DNA of 57,568 nucleotides from contig JBBQAN010000018.1 in NCBI GenBank assembly GCA_038316385.1, positions 1 through 57,568 of the forward strand. The letters are read 5' to 3'. Numbering within the stretch: position 1 is the stretch's first letter; every line of letters begins with the position of its first letter. This DNA comes from SZAS-103 sp038316385. GTDB lineage: Bacteria > Pseudomonadota > Gammaproteobacteria > Xanthomonadales > Xanthomonadaceae. The notes under the pieces are model-generated. The model was not told the origin of the DNA, did no database searches, and worked only from the letters and a program-made list of their open reading frames with translations. A program made the translations under genes and the position numbers. Below, piece by piece: positions 44,908 through 54,080 of the stretch.

Positions 44908-46056
44908 TCAGCCGCCACCATGTTCGTGATGATCCGGCTTGCCGCCACCCTGGCGTGAGCGGCCGCCGCGTGGAGCTTGGTCGTGGCCTTGACGTGGAGC
45001 TTGGCCCTGACGTTGCACCTGATCTTGACGTTGCACCTGATCTTGACGTGGCGCTCGATCTTGCCGTGAGCCGTGGGATGGCATGTTTCGATTCATCGGC
45101 TCCTGTCTGGGCCGTTCGTTGGCTGCACGGGACCCAGGACGATCATTCCGCATTGCGCGCGCCGGCCTGTCCTTGGGCTGCTGTTTGGCTTTTTCCGCAG
45201 CGGACTGGTCCGCGCCAAACTTGGCTCGTGCAGCCGGATCCTTGCCGAGCGTACGCGCAGTCGCGGCCGTTCTTTGACCAAAGGCTGCATGCGCGTTGGC
45301 ATGGGCGGCACCATTCGAGCCGGCCATCTTGGGATCATACGTGCGCGCGAACACGCCGGCACGTGGTGTCGCCGCGATCGGTGGCGAGCCATGGTTCACA
45401 GCGGCACGTAATGACTCGTTATTCCTCGCAAGCTCCCTCTGTCGGACTTGCGCGCCAATGGGGCCGGTGTGCTTTTCGCGCTGGAAGACGAGTTCATTTG
45501 CCGTCGGCCGCCTATTTGCGCCGCCTGGCCCGTTGAAGCTGAAGCGGTTAGCGGCGTGGTTGGGCACCGTCCTGTTGTAGACATTGGTGATGCGCACATT
45601 ACCAACGCGATTGAAGGCGGTGTTGTAGTAAAAGCGGTCACGGTTCCAGTAGCCACCGTAGTACCCCTCGCCGGTGTAACCGAAGCCGTAGTTGATGCCG
45701 CCGTAGTAGCCGACGTGACGGCCCCAATAACCGCCATGGTAGAGATAGGCATTGCCGCCCCAGCCCCAATAGCCAGGTGTCCACAATGCGCCGCGGTACG
45801 GCGCACGCACCCACGTTCCGGGAACCCAGTAATAGCCCGCTCTTCCTTCATAAGCCCAGTAGCCGGGCGTCCACAGATAACCGGGTCCGGGAACATAGGG
45901 CTGCTCGTACACAGGCAAAAGCGGCGGCGCGATGTTCACTGAAAGAAAGACGCTCGCTTGAGCATGCGGTGCGACAGAGAAGGCGGAAACAGCCAGCAGA
46001 GCAGCCGTCGCGCGAGCCAGCCAGGTGCGTTTCAACGGATTGGTAAGCGATTGCAT
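44908..46056 (-). CDS. exported YXWGXW-repeat protein
   Basis: The 382-residue protein has a signal peptide (ATAALLAVSAFSVAPHAQAS). An aromatic/glycine region with three YxWxPGxW-type repeats follows (GYLWTPGYW, GYYWVPGTW, ALWTPGYWGWGG) and then a Tyr/Gly-rich stretch. A long basic Gln/Arg/Asp-rich disordered C-terminus completes it. YXWGXW-repeat proteins are envelope-associated and of unknown function. The start at 46056 has AAGGAT upstream. The C-terminal half is encoded by an 18-bp repeat array. It is downstream of queG with a 157-bp gap that contains no gene. Confidence 0.85.
   Translation of the reverse strand: MQSLTNPLKRTWLARATAALLAVSAFSVAPHAQASVFLSVNIAPPLLPVYEQPYVPGPGYLWTPGYWAYEGRAGYYWVPGTWVRAPYRGALWTPGYWGWGGNAYLYHGGYWGRHVGYYGGINYGFGYTGEGYYGGYWNRDRFYYNTAFNRVGNVRITNVYNRTVPNHAANRFSFNGPGGANRRPTANELVFQREKHTGPIGAQVRQRELARNNESLRAAVNHGSPPIAATPRAGVFARTYDPKMAGSNGAAHANAHAAFGQRTAATARTLGKDPAARAKFGADQSAAEKAKQQPKDRPARAMRNDRPGSRAANERPRQEPMNRNMPSHGSRQDRAPRQDQVQRQDQVQRQGQAPRQGHDQAPRGGRSRQGGGKPDHHEHGGG
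44970..45065 (-). repeat. in-frame 18-bp tandem repeat array inside the YXWGXW gene
   Basis: GTTGCACCTGATCTTGAC is repeated exactly at 45012-45029 and 45030-45047. It is flanked by diverged 18-bp copies at 44994-45011 and 45048-45065 and a 24-bp variant at 44970-44993. All units keep the reading frame and encode Arg-Gln-x-Gln-type hexapeptides, so the copy number could vary by slippage without breaking the gene. Confidence 0.8.
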
Positions 46057-46212
46057 GAGGGAATCCTTCTGCTGTGAGCTGGTGGAGGGGTGTCGCCGTG
46101 GATAGAAATAACCGATCCACATACGTATGGGCGATTCGCAATGATCGGCGGTGCAATGGCGTTCAGCGTGCAATACCCCAGCTAAACCGCGATTGCCATG
46201 GATAGGCCGGGT

Positions 46213-47310
46213 TCATTCGGTCTCCTGATCTCCACCATGCCGTTGCAGCGCCCACACGACATGCTCGCGCACGAGTTCCGATGGATGCTCGCGCCGTGAT
46301 TCCAATGCGCCGATGACCGCCGTCGTCGTCGGCGCATTTCCCAAGCCGACCGCAAGATTGCGCAGCCATCCCTCGTAGCCGGTACGGCGAATCGCCGAGC
46401 CTTCGGTGCGGCGGAGGAATTCGTCTTCGCTCCATGCGAATAGCTCTGCGAGCGTCGCGTTGTCGAGATCGTTGCGCGCGCGGAAATCTGGTTCGTCGCT
46501 GCGTTTGGCGAACTTGTTCCATGGACAGACCAGTTGGCAGTCGTCGCACCCGAACACGCGATTGCCGATCGGCGCGCGCATCTGTTCGGGAATCGGCCCG
46601 GCGTTTTCGATGGTGAGGTAGGCGATGCAGCGGCGCGCGTCGAGCTGGTACGGGGCGACAATGGCCTGAGTCGGGCAGACATCGATGCAGCGCCGGCAGG
46701 TACCGCAATGCGCGCTGGCTGGTTCGTCCACTGGCAAGGGCAAGTCCACGTACAACTCGCCGAGGAAAAACCACGAGCCGCCGTTCTTGTCGATCAGGCA
46801 GGTGTGTTTGCCAATCCAACCCAGGCCTGCGTCGCGCGCGAGCGCGCGCTCGAGCACGGGCGCGGAATCCACAAAAACGCGATGCCCGAACGGCCCGATG
46901 TCCTCTTCGATGCAATTGGCAAGCTTCTGCAGACGCGCGCGCAATAGCTTGTGATAGTCGCGCCCGCGCGCATATCGCGCGATGTAGGCGCGCTCGCCGT
47001 CGCGTAACGCAGCCCAATCCTCATCTTCGCTGGTGACGCCGTAATCCATCCGCACCGACACCACGCGCAACGTGCCCGGCCGCAATTCAGCGGGCCGCGA
47101 ACGCTTGGAACCATGCTGCGCCATCCACTGCATGGTTCCGTGACGATCCTGCCCGATCCAGGCGAGTAACCGTGCTTCATCGGCGGCCAGTTCAATGCCC
47201 GCGATCCCGCAATGCTGGAATCCGAGCGCGCGCGCATGCGTCTTGATTCGCGTGGCGACATCGGCCAGCGCGGCAGGATCATGCGCAACATGGGAAGGCG
47301 GTGCGGGCAC
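46213..47310 (-). CDS. queG: epoxyqueuosine reductase QueG
   Basis: The 365-residue enzyme has the catalytic VFVDSAPVLERALARDAGLG segment, two [4Fe-4S] motifs (CGTCRRCIDVCP and CDDCQLVCPW) and a C-terminal HEAT-like region. It performs the final cobalamin-dependent reduction to queuosine in tRNA. The start is GTG at 47310, fixed by an in-frame TGA immediately upstream. The divergent nnr start is only 22 bp away, leaving little room for a Shine-Dalgarno site. Confidence 0.95.
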   Translation of the reverse strand: MPAPPSHVAHDPAALADVATRIKTHARALGFQHCGIAGIELAADEARLLAWIGQDRHGTMQWMAQHGSKRSRPAELRPGTLRVVSVRMDYGVTSEDEDWAALRDGERAYIARYARGRDYHKLLRARLQKLANCIEEDIGPFGHRVFVDSAPVLERALARDAGLGWIGKHTCLIDKNGGSWFFLGELYVDLPLPVDEPASAHCGTCRRCIDVCPTQAIVAPYQLDARRCIAYLTIENAGPIPEQMRAPIGNRVFGCDDCQLVCPWNKFAKRSDEPDFRARNDLDNATLAELFAWSEDEFLRRTEGSAIRRTGYEGWLRNLAVGLGNAPTTTAVIGALESRREHPSELVREHVVWALQRHGGDQETE

Positions 47311-47316
47311 TCACGG

Positions 47317-47324
47317 AGTATAGA
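47317..47324. promoter_or_regulatory. overlapping divergent -10 elements for queG and nnr
   Basis: AGTATAGA contains TATACT on the minus strand (47322-47317) and TATAGA on the plus strand (47319-47324), sharing TATA. Each lies 6-8 bases before its start codon. No good -35 is visible on either side. The layout suggests a bidirectional promoter giving very short or no 5' leaders. Confidence 0.45.
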
Positions 47325-47332
47325 ATCGTGCG

Positions 47333-48820
47333 ATGCATGAAGCGTCGCTTCCCCTGTACTCCGTTGCGGCCGTGCGCGCGCTGGATCGTCGCGCGGTGGA
47401 CACATTCGGGCTGGGCGCAGACGATTTGATGCGCCGCGCGGGGGCAGCTGCATGGCGCGTGGTGCAGGAGCGCTGGCCGGATGCGCAGCATATCGGCGTC
47501 ATCTGCGGGCCGGGAAACAATGGAGGAGATGGCTACGTCCTCGCGCTGCATGCGCGTGCCGCAGGTCGCAAAGTGGTGGTCGTGACCCTGCCTTATAGCG
47601 TTTCGCGCAGCGATCCGGCGCGGATTCTACATGCGGAGTGGATCGCGCAGGGCGGTGTGGTGCATGCGTTCCATGGCGGATTGCCCGGGATGGATCTGTG
47701 GGTGGACGCGCTGTTCGGCATCGGCCTGACACGCGCGCCGGACAACGCCGCAGCAGCACTGATCGAAGCGATCAATGCAAGCCATCGCCCGGTGTTTGCG
47801 CTGGATGTGCCGTCGGGCGTGGATGCGGACAGTGGGCGCGCGCCCGGAGCGGCGATTCATGCCGATTGCACACTGCAATTCATCGTCGCCAAACGCGGCC
47901 TATGCACCGGCGCGGCGCGTACACTGACCGGCACCATGCTGCTGGATGCGTTGAAGCTTCCATCCGGGTTGCGCGGGTCGGAGGCGCGTGACGTCGATCT
48001 TTTGCAGGTCGAGGCGTTGGCTGGATGGCTGCCACGGCGCGCGCGTGATTCGCATAAGGGCGAGTTCGGGCATGTGTTGTGCGTCGGTGGCGATTACGGC
48101 ACCGGTGGCGCAGTCATGCTCAGCGCGCAGGGCGCATTGCGCAGCGGTGCGGGACTGGTCACTGTGGCGACGCGCGCATTGCATGTTCTTGCATTGCTGA
48201 CTGGACGGCCGGAAGCGATGGCGCATGCGGTCGAGGAATCCGCCGATTTCGCGCCACTGCTGCACCAAGCCAGCGTGGTCGCGGTCGGTCCAGGATTAGG
48301 CCAGGGTGATTGGGGACGCGCCTTGTATGCGGCCGCGCTCGCGTCCGGCAAACCATTGGTGATGGATGCAGATGCGTTGAATCTGTTGGCGCAGCATCCG
48401 CAGGCATTGCACGAAGCGATATTGACCCCGCATCCGGGCGAAGCCGGGCGCCTGCTCGGAGTGCATGCCGACAAGGTTCAGCGCGATCGTTATGGTGCTG
48501 CCCACGCGATGGCCGAGCGGTATGAGTCGGTGGTGGTGCTCAAGGGCGCAGGAACCGTGGTTGCAGCGCCAGGCCAGATTCCGGCGGTCATCGATACAGG
48601 TAATCCGGGCATGGCGAGCGGCGGCATGGGCGATGTGTTGACGGGGGTGATCGCGGCGTTGCGTGGGCAGGGTTTCACTGCTTTCGATGCTGCCGTTTGC
48701 GGTGCGCTGTTGCATGGCGCCGCCGGCGATGCGGCTGCGCGGGAAGGCGGTGGCGAACGCGGGCTATTGGCTTCGGACTTGTTTGCTCAACTGCGTCGTC
48801 TCGCGAATTCATGCGCCTGA
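47333..48820 (+). CDS. nnr: bifunctional NAD(P)H-hydrate repair enzyme Nnr
   Basis: The 495-residue two-domain protein has an N-terminal epimerase (YjeF_N, with GPGNNGGDGYVLALHA and LDVPSGVDADSG). The C-terminal ADP-dependent dehydratase has GEFGHVLCVGGDYGTGGA, VAVGPGLGQ and GMASGGMGDVLTG. It repairs hydrated NADH and NADPH. Its last bases overlap the tsaE start by 10 bp. The ATG is 8 bases after a -10-like TATAGAAT. Confidence 0.96.
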   Translation: MHEASLPLYSVAAVRALDRRAVDTFGLGADDLMRRAGAAAWRVVQERWPDAQHIGVICGPGNNGGDGYVLALHARAAGRKVVVVTLPYSVSRSDPARILHAEWIAQGGVVHAFHGGLPGMDLWVDALFGIGLTRAPDNAAAALIEAINASHRPVFALDVPSGVDADSGRAPGAAIHADCTLQFIVAKRGLCTGAARTLTGTMLLDALKLPSGLRGSEARDVDLLQVEALAGWLPRRARDSHKGEFGHVLCVGGDYGTGGAVMLSAQGALRSGAGLVTVATRALHVLALLTGRPEAMAHAVEESADFAPLLHQASVVAVGPGLGQGDWGRALYAAALASGKPLVMDADALNLLAQHPQALHEAILTPHPGEAGRLLGVHADKVQRDRYGAAHAMAERYESVVVLKGAGTVVAAPGQIPAVIDTGNPGMASGGMGDVLTGVIAALRGQGFTAFDAAVCGALLHGAAGDAAAREGGGERGLLASDLFAQLRRLANSCA

Positions 48821-49305
48821 TCTTGCCGGACACCGACGCGACCGTAGTCCTGGGTGTTGCCTTGGCCTCGACCCGTCCCTCCCATGCGGTCGTCCATCTG
48901 CACGGCGATCTGGGCGCGGGCAAATCCACGCTCGCACGGGCAATGTTGCGCGCCTTGGGTGTGAGCGGCGCGATTCGCAGCCCGACCTACACGCTGATTG
49001 AGCCGTATAGGCTGGACGCAGGCGATGAAGCAGTGCATCTGGATTTGTACCGGATCGCGGCCGCCGACGAACTGGAGTTCCTTGGCCTGGATGATCTTGC
49101 TGCCCACGCCGCGCTATGGCTGGTGGAGTGGCCGGAACGCGGCGGCAAAGCCTTGCCACAGGCCGATTTGCGGGTGGATTTGATGGTCGAAGGTGAGGGC
49201 CGGACCGCGCTCCTCGAGGGAGCCTCCACCGAGGGCAAAAAGTGGCTCGAACGGGCCTTGCATCATACCAACCTGGCGCACTTTCCTGCTGTGAATTCAA
49301 GATAG
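48811..49305 (+). CDS. tsaE: tRNA threonylcarbamoyladenosine biosynthesis protein TsaE
   Basis: The 164-residue P-loop ATPase has Walker A GDLGAGKST at residues 32-40, the SPTYTLIEPY switch region and LDLYRIA and LVEWPERGG motifs. It supports TsaB-TsaD in making t6A37 of tRNA. It overlaps the end of nnr, the usual order in gammaproteobacteria. Confidence 0.96.
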   Translation: MRLILPDTDATVVLGVALASTRPSHAVVHLHGDLGAGKSTLARAMLRALGVSGAIRSPTYTLIEPYRLDAGDEAVHLDLYRIAAADELEFLGLDDLAAHAALWLVEWPERGGKALPQADLRVDLMVEGEGRTALLEGASTEGKKWLERALHHTNLAHFPAVNSR

Positions 49306-49340
49306 TTGCCCTAGCTGACGGATTCTCAAGGGAAAACTTC

Positions 49341-49369
49341 TTGAAATTGTCGGCGGATTGCGTTATCAA
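49341..49369 (+). promoter_or_regulatory. sigma70-type promoter for amiC with almost no 5' leader
   Basis: TTGAAA (49341-49346) and TATCAA (49364-49369) are spaced by exactly 17 bases. Transcription should start near 49376, two bases from the amiC ATG at 49378. No Shine-Dalgarno motif precedes that ATG. Confidence 0.55.
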
Positions 49370-49377
49370 TCGCATCA

Positions 49378-51108
49378 ATGCAACGAAATCACACTATTTC
49401 AGTGGTCTCCGTCGCGCTGCTGCTGGCTTGCAGCGGCACTGCGCAGGCCGCGCCAACGGATATCCAGGGCGTGACTGTGGTCGAGTCCGGGGGCCGCACC
49501 CGGGCTTTGGTCGAGGTTGCGGAAGGCACCGATTACAGCATTTTTACCCTGAACCATCCGAACCGGCTGGTGCTGGACGTGCATCACAGCCAGTTCGGCA
49601 GCCGCTTCCATGTGCCTGGGCCGGACGGTATCGTCTCCAATGTGCGCATCGGCCAGCCGACGCCGGGCGAGGCACGGATGGTCTTCGAGTTGTCCGCGAC
49701 AGCGCATCCGCACAGCTATTTCCATGAGGAGAACGGTCGTTCGCAGTTGATCGTCGAATTGCTGACAGCTGCTGACAAGGGCATGCCGGATCCAGTGGTC
49801 GCTGTACTGACCACGCCGTCCGCTGCCGTTGCAAATGGCCCTGTTCCGGATAGCCACGTGGTCGAGGCCGTGAATGCCTCCAAGTCCGTCGATGGCGCAT
49901 CGGCTGCCCGGCAACTCAGACTCGCCGACCTGCGCAAGCTCAATCCCAGGGTCGAGCCACCAGTCAGTAGCGTGGTCATCCAGCCAGATCCTGGGCCGGA
50001 TGCGCAGCCAGACGCCAGTGCTGCGGTCGAGGTTACGACGCTTTCCTATCATCGGGGCGCACGTACGCTGCGCGACGTGGTGGGCGTGGGCCAGCGCAAA
50101 CTGGTGATCGCAATTGACGCCGGCCATGGTGGCCAGGACACCGGCGCTCGCGGCTATACAGGCACTTACGAGAAAAACGTCACCCTCGCGACCGCACGCG
50201 AACTCGCCCGCCAGGTCAATGCCGAACCCGGCATGCAGGCCGTGCTGACCCGCGACGGCGATTATTTCGTGCCGTTAGCCGAGCGTTACCACAAGGCGCG
50301 CGCGGCCAAGGCCGATCTGTTCATTTCGATCCACGCCGATGCCGACCCGACCCACAGCGCGACTGGCTCATCGGTGTGGGTACTCTCGCAGCGCGGCGTC
50401 ACCTCGCAGGCCGCGCGCTGGCTCGCCGATCGCGAAAACGCGGCAGACCTGATCGGCGGCGTCTCACTGAGCGATAAGGACGACACCCTGGCATCGGTGC
50501 TGCTCGACCTGTCACAGAGCGCGACGATGAAAGCGTCCGACGATGCCGCCGAGCGCGTGCACCAAGCGCTGCGCGATATCGGTCGCACCCACAAATCGCA
50601 TCCTGAACAGGCGAACTTCGTTGTCCTGCGCTCGCCCGATGTGCCATCGATGCTGGTCGAAACCGCATTCATCACCAACCCCGAAGAAGAACAGCATCTG
50701 AACGATGCAGGTTATCGCTCGCGGCTCGCGAATGCTGTACTCGGTGGCGTGCGCGGATACTTCATCGACAACCCGTTGCCCGGCACCCAATACGCTGCCT
50801 TGCACGATCGGACTGCGCATCGTGGTTCACTTGCGATGGCAACAGTCGTGGATGACGATGACGATGCGCGCGCGATTCCGAAAGTCGCATCCTTGCGAAC
50901 GCGGGATGAGAGTGCGGCGCCCGTACAACTGGCTTCCGCCGTAGATGCCCAGCAGACCCACGTCGTCCAGCACGGCGAGCGATTGATCGATATTGCTCAT
51001 CAATACGGCGTGTCGGTCATGCGCTTACGTGAACTCAACGATCTGGACGGCAACCGCGTGCGCAACGGCCAGCGGCTGCGCATCCCGACAAGATCGGGCG
51101 CTGGCTGA
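49378..51108 (+). CDS. amiC: N-acetylmuramoyl-L-alanine amidase AmiC with AMIN and LysM domains
   Basis: The 576-residue protein has a signal peptide, an AMIN domain (about 27-125) that localises it to the division site, and a variable linker. An amidase_3 zinc domain follows, with His250 in DAGHGGQDTGA, His319 in SIHADAD and catalytic Glu428 in MLVETAFITN. A C-terminal LysM repeat closes it (about 525-570, THVVQHGERLIDIAHQYGVS). It splits septal peptidoglycan during cell separation. E. coli AmiC has no LysM, whereas Pseudomonas and Xanthomonas AmiC-type enzymes have one. It lies between tsaE and mutL. Confidence 0.95.
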   Translation: MQRNHTISVVSVALLLACSGTAQAAPTDIQGVTVVESGGRTRALVEVAEGTDYSIFTLNHPNRLVLDVHHSQFGSRFHVPGPDGIVSNVRIGQPTPGEARMVFELSATAHPHSYFHEENGRSQLIVELLTAADKGMPDPVVAVLTTPSAAVANGPVPDSHVVEAVNASKSVDGASAARQLRLADLRKLNPRVEPPVSSVVIQPDPGPDAQPDASAAVEVTTLSYHRGARTLRDVVGVGQRKLVIAIDAGHGGQDTGARGYTGTYEKNVTLATARELARQVNAEPGMQAVLTRDGDYFVPLAERYHKARAAKADLFISIHADADPTHSATGSSVWVLSQRGVTSQAARWLADRENAADLIGGVSLSDKDDTLASVLLDLSQSATMKASDDAAERVHQALRDIGRTHKSHPEQANFVVLRSPDVPSMLVETAFITNPEEEQHLNDAGYRSRLANAVLGGVRGYFIDNPLPGTQYAALHDRTAHRGSLAMATVVDDDDDARAIPKVASLRTRDESAAPVQLASAVDAQQTHVVQHGERLIDIAHQYGVSVMRLRELNDLDGNRVRNGQRLRIPTRSGAG

Positions 51109-51118
51109 TTTTATATAG

Positions 51119-51135
51119 CGTGCGCTCGGCGCACG
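51119..51135. other. 7-bp-stem hairpin between amiC and mutL
   Basis: CGTGCGC (51119-51125) pairs with GCGCACG (51129-51135) around TCG, just after the amiC stop. No T-run follows. It could weakly attenuate transcription into mutL. Confidence 0.4.
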
Positions 51136-51216
51136 TTGCAGCCGAATCGATGCTTTAGAGGCATAGCGCATGCTGCGACGCTGCTATTATCGCGTTCTTG
51201 TCAACGCGAAGTCGCC

Positions 51217-53034
51217 GTGCAGATCAAGCAACTCCCCGACACCCTGATCGACCAGATCGCAGCCGGCGAGGTTGTCGAGCGTCCCGCATCGGTGGTCAAG
51301 GAACTCGTCGAAAACGCGCTTGATGCAGGCGCTGCACGCCTGGATATCGATCTAGAAGAAGGTGGCATTCGCCTCATCCGCGTGCGCGACGACGGCGGTG
51401 GCATTGCGCCCGATGATTTGCCGCTCGCGGTGTCGCGCCACGCAACCAGCAAGATTGCTTCGCTCGACGATCTCGAACATGTGGTCACAATGGGATTTCG
51501 CGGCGAGGCATTGCCCTCGATCGCTTCGGTCAGCCGCTTCACCCTGCGTTCGCGACGCGCCGATGCCGAACACGGCACGCAACTGCAGATCGATGGCGGC
51601 AAGCCGGGCGCGGTGACGCCGCATCCGCATCCACAGGGCAGCACAGTGGAGGTGCGCGACCTGTTCTACAACGTGCCCGCGCGACGCCGCTTCCTGAAGG
51701 CCGAACGCACCGAACTCGGCCATATCGAGGACTGGTTGCGCGCGCTTGCATTGTCGCGACCCGGGATTGAATTGCGCGTGCAACACAACGGCAAGGCGAT
51801 CCGTCATTACCGTTCGTTACCCATCGATGACAGCGGCATCGGTCGCGTCGCCGAGGCGCTCGGCGAAGATTTTGCGAATGCGTGCATTGCTCTGGATCAC
51901 GCCGCGGCCGGGCTGCGTTTGCATGGATGGATCGGCTTACCGACAACCGCGCGTTCAAATGCCGACCAGCAATATTTTTTCGTGAATTCGCGCGCAGTTC
52001 GCGATCGCACGGTCGCGCATGCGGTGCGTCAGGCATATGCCGATGTGCTGTACCAAGGCCGCCATCCGGCCTTCGTGCTGTTCCTCGAACTCGATCCGCG
52101 CCGCGTGGACGTCAATGTGCATCCCGCAAAGCATGAAGTGCGTTTTCGCGACGGACGACTCGTCCATGATTTCGTGTACCGCACGTTGCACGAAGCTTTG
52201 GCTGGCGCACGTGCGGGCAATGTGGCATCGCCAGCGCAGGGCCTGCCTCGGACTGGATCCGGGGATACAGCCGCATTCGGCGCAGCGACGCAATCGTTGA
52301 ATGCGTCGGCATGGTCTCCGATGCGGCAGTCGGGTTTGTCGCTCGCTGTGAACGACGCATCCGCTGCCTACATTGGTGGCTTCGGCAGCGATGCGATAGC
52401 TTCCTCAATGCGGGCGCACGCAATTCCATCAACAGCGATGGAAGGCGCAGCGCCACCGCTCGGCTACGCGCTCGCACAATTGCACGGCATTTTCATCCTC
52501 GCCGAAAACCAGCACGGCCTGATCCTCGTGGACATGCACGCCGCGCATGAACGGATCACCTACGAGCGCCTGAAAGCAGCGCAGGAAGGGGTTGGTATCC
52601 GTGCGCAGCCATTGCTTGTTCCGCTGAGTCTTGCGTTGTCCGAACGCGAAGCGGATGCTACCGAACAGCACGTCGCAGCGCTTGCCCAACTCGGCTTCGA
52701 AATCGATCGCAGCGGACCGCAAACCGTGCGTTTGCGTAGCGTGCCGGCACTGCTGGAAGGTGCCGATCCGCGCCAGTTGCTGCTCGATGTACTCGCCGAC
52801 CTGCGCGAGCACGGTGGCTCGCGCAAGGTCGAGGAGCGCCGCAACGAACTGCTCTCGACCATGGCCTGCCACGGCTCGGTGCGCGCGAACCGGCGGCTGG
52901 GCGTTGCCGAGATGAACGCACTGTTGCGCGACATGGAGGCGACAGAACGCTCCGCGCAGTGCAATCATGGCCGTCCAACCTGGGTGCAGCTGGGCCGCGC
53001 CGAACTCGACCGCCTGTTTTTAAGAGGCCGTTGA
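51217..53034 (+). CDS. mutL: DNA mismatch repair protein MutL
   Basis: The 605-residue GHKL ATPase has the motifs ENALDAGA, DDGGGI and GFRGEALPSIASV in the N-terminus, and a C-terminal dimerisation domain. At residue 439 the sequence DMHAAHERITYE fits the DxHA(x)2E(x)4E metal-binding motif of endonuclease-type MutL, which E. coli MutL lacks. This suggests the strand-nicking MutL of MutH-less bacteria. The start is GTG at 51217, chosen to give the conserved QIKQLPDTLIDQIAAGEV start; the frame is open to 51136. Confidence 0.95.
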   Translation: MQIKQLPDTLIDQIAAGEVVERPASVVKELVENALDAGAARLDIDLEEGGIRLIRVRDDGGGIAPDDLPLAVSRHATSKIASLDDLEHVVTMGFRGEALPSIASVSRFTLRSRRADAEHGTQLQIDGGKPGAVTPHPHPQGSTVEVRDLFYNVPARRRFLKAERTELGHIEDWLRALALSRPGIELRVQHNGKAIRHYRSLPIDDSGIGRVAEALGEDFANACIALDHAAAGLRLHGWIGLPTTARSNADQQYFFVNSRAVRDRTVAHAVRQAYADVLYQGRHPAFVLFLELDPRRVDVNVHPAKHEVRFRDGRLVHDFVYRTLHEALAGARAGNVASPAQGLPRTGSGDTAAFGAATQSLNASAWSPMRQSGLSLAVNDASAAYIGGFGSDAIASSMRAHAIPSTAMEGAAPPLGYALAQLHGIFILAENQHGLILVDMHAAHERITYERLKAAQEGVGIRAQPLLVPLSLALSEREADATEQHVAALAQLGFEIDRSGPQTVRLRSVPALLEGADPRQLLLDVLADLREHGGSRKVEERRNELLSTMACHGSVRANRRLGVAEMNALLRDMEATERSAQCNHGRPTWVQLGRAELDRLFLRGR

Positions 53035-53060
53035 ATAGCGACATCATTCGAGGAATCCAG

Positions 53061-54071
53061 ATGCGTCGTACCCACACAATTGCAGCGATCACAATCAGCT
53101 TGCTCGCCATTGCCGGTTGCCAGCGCGAACAGCCGACGGCGAGCACCATGTCCACGACTGCAGCCAAAGCAAAAACACCCGCACCGATGGAACGCGCTGT
53201 CTTCGAGCAGGACGTCGCGAAATGGCGCAGCGAACGCGTTGAGCGGCTGCGTAAGCCCGATGGCTGGTTGTCGCTGGTTGGCCTCCACTGGATCGAACCC
53301 GGTGTGCACCATCTCGGCATGGCCGATGCCAACGACATCCAGTTGCGCACCGGTCCGGCAAAACTCGGCACGTTGACGATGAAGGACGGCAAGGCGATGC
53401 TGCAGCCCGACGCTGCAGCCGGCGTGACCATCGACGGAAAGCCGGTGAGCGGCGAGATCGCATTGCAATCCGACGCGAAAGGCGATCCGACTGTCGTCGC
53501 CTTCAACAATGGCAGTGCGAATTTCCAGGTGATCGAGCGCAGCGGGCGTTTCGCGCTACGGGTGAAGGACGCGAATGCACCGACACGCACGGGTTTTGTC
53601 GGCATCGATTACTTCGATGCCGATCCGTCGTGGCGGTTCAATGCGCGTTTCGAGCCGCACCCGCCTGGCAAGACGATCCAGATCGCGAGCGTAATCAACA
53701 CCATCGATCCGATGGTGAACCCAGGCAAGGTCGTGTTTGAAAAGGACGGCAAGACTTACAGCCTCGAAGCGGTGGACGAGGAAGACGGCAGCGGCGAGTT
53801 GTTCCTGATCTACGCCGACCACACCAACGGCAAGAGCACCTACGCTGCGGGCCGTTTCCTGTATGCCGATCCGCCGAAGAACGGGATGACCGTGGTGGAT
53901 TTCAACAGGTCCTACAACCCGCCGTGCGTGTTCACGCATTACGCGACGTGTCCGCTGCCGCCACCGGAAAATCGGCTGGACTTGACGATCGATGCCGGTG
54001 AAAAAGCCTATCGCGGCGCGGTGCATCATGATGTTCCCGCCGCGCTGCCAGCCAACGCGAAGGCCCGTTGA
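53061..54071 (+). CDS. DUF1684-family lipoprotein
   Basis: The 336-residue protein has a lipoprotein signal (ISLLAIAGCQRE, Cys20). The DUF1684 domain follows, with WRSERVERLRKPDGWLSLVGL and the C-terminal DFNRSYNPPCVFTHYATCPLP. The family is widespread but uncharacterised. The start at 53061 has GAGGAAT upstream; it is 26 bp after mutL, so it is probably in the mutL operon, where miaA-hfq would follow in E. coli. Confidence 0.92.
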   Translation: MRRTHTIAAITISLLAIAGCQREQPTASTMSTTAAKAKTPAPMERAVFEQDVAKWRSERVERLRKPDGWLSLVGLHWIEPGVHHLGMADANDIQLRTGPAKLGTLTMKDGKAMLQPDAAAGVTIDGKPVSGEIALQSDAKGDPTVVAFNNGSANFQVIERSGRFALRVKDANAPTRTGFVGIDYFDADPSWRFNARFEPHPPGKTIQIASVINTIDPMVNPGKVVFEKDGKTYSLEAVDEEDGSGELFLIYADHTNGKSTYAAGRFLYADPPKNGMTVVDFNRSYNPPCVFTHYATCPLPPPENRLDLTIDAGEKAYRGAVHHDVPAALPANAKAR

Positions 54072-54080
54072 GGAGTTCCG

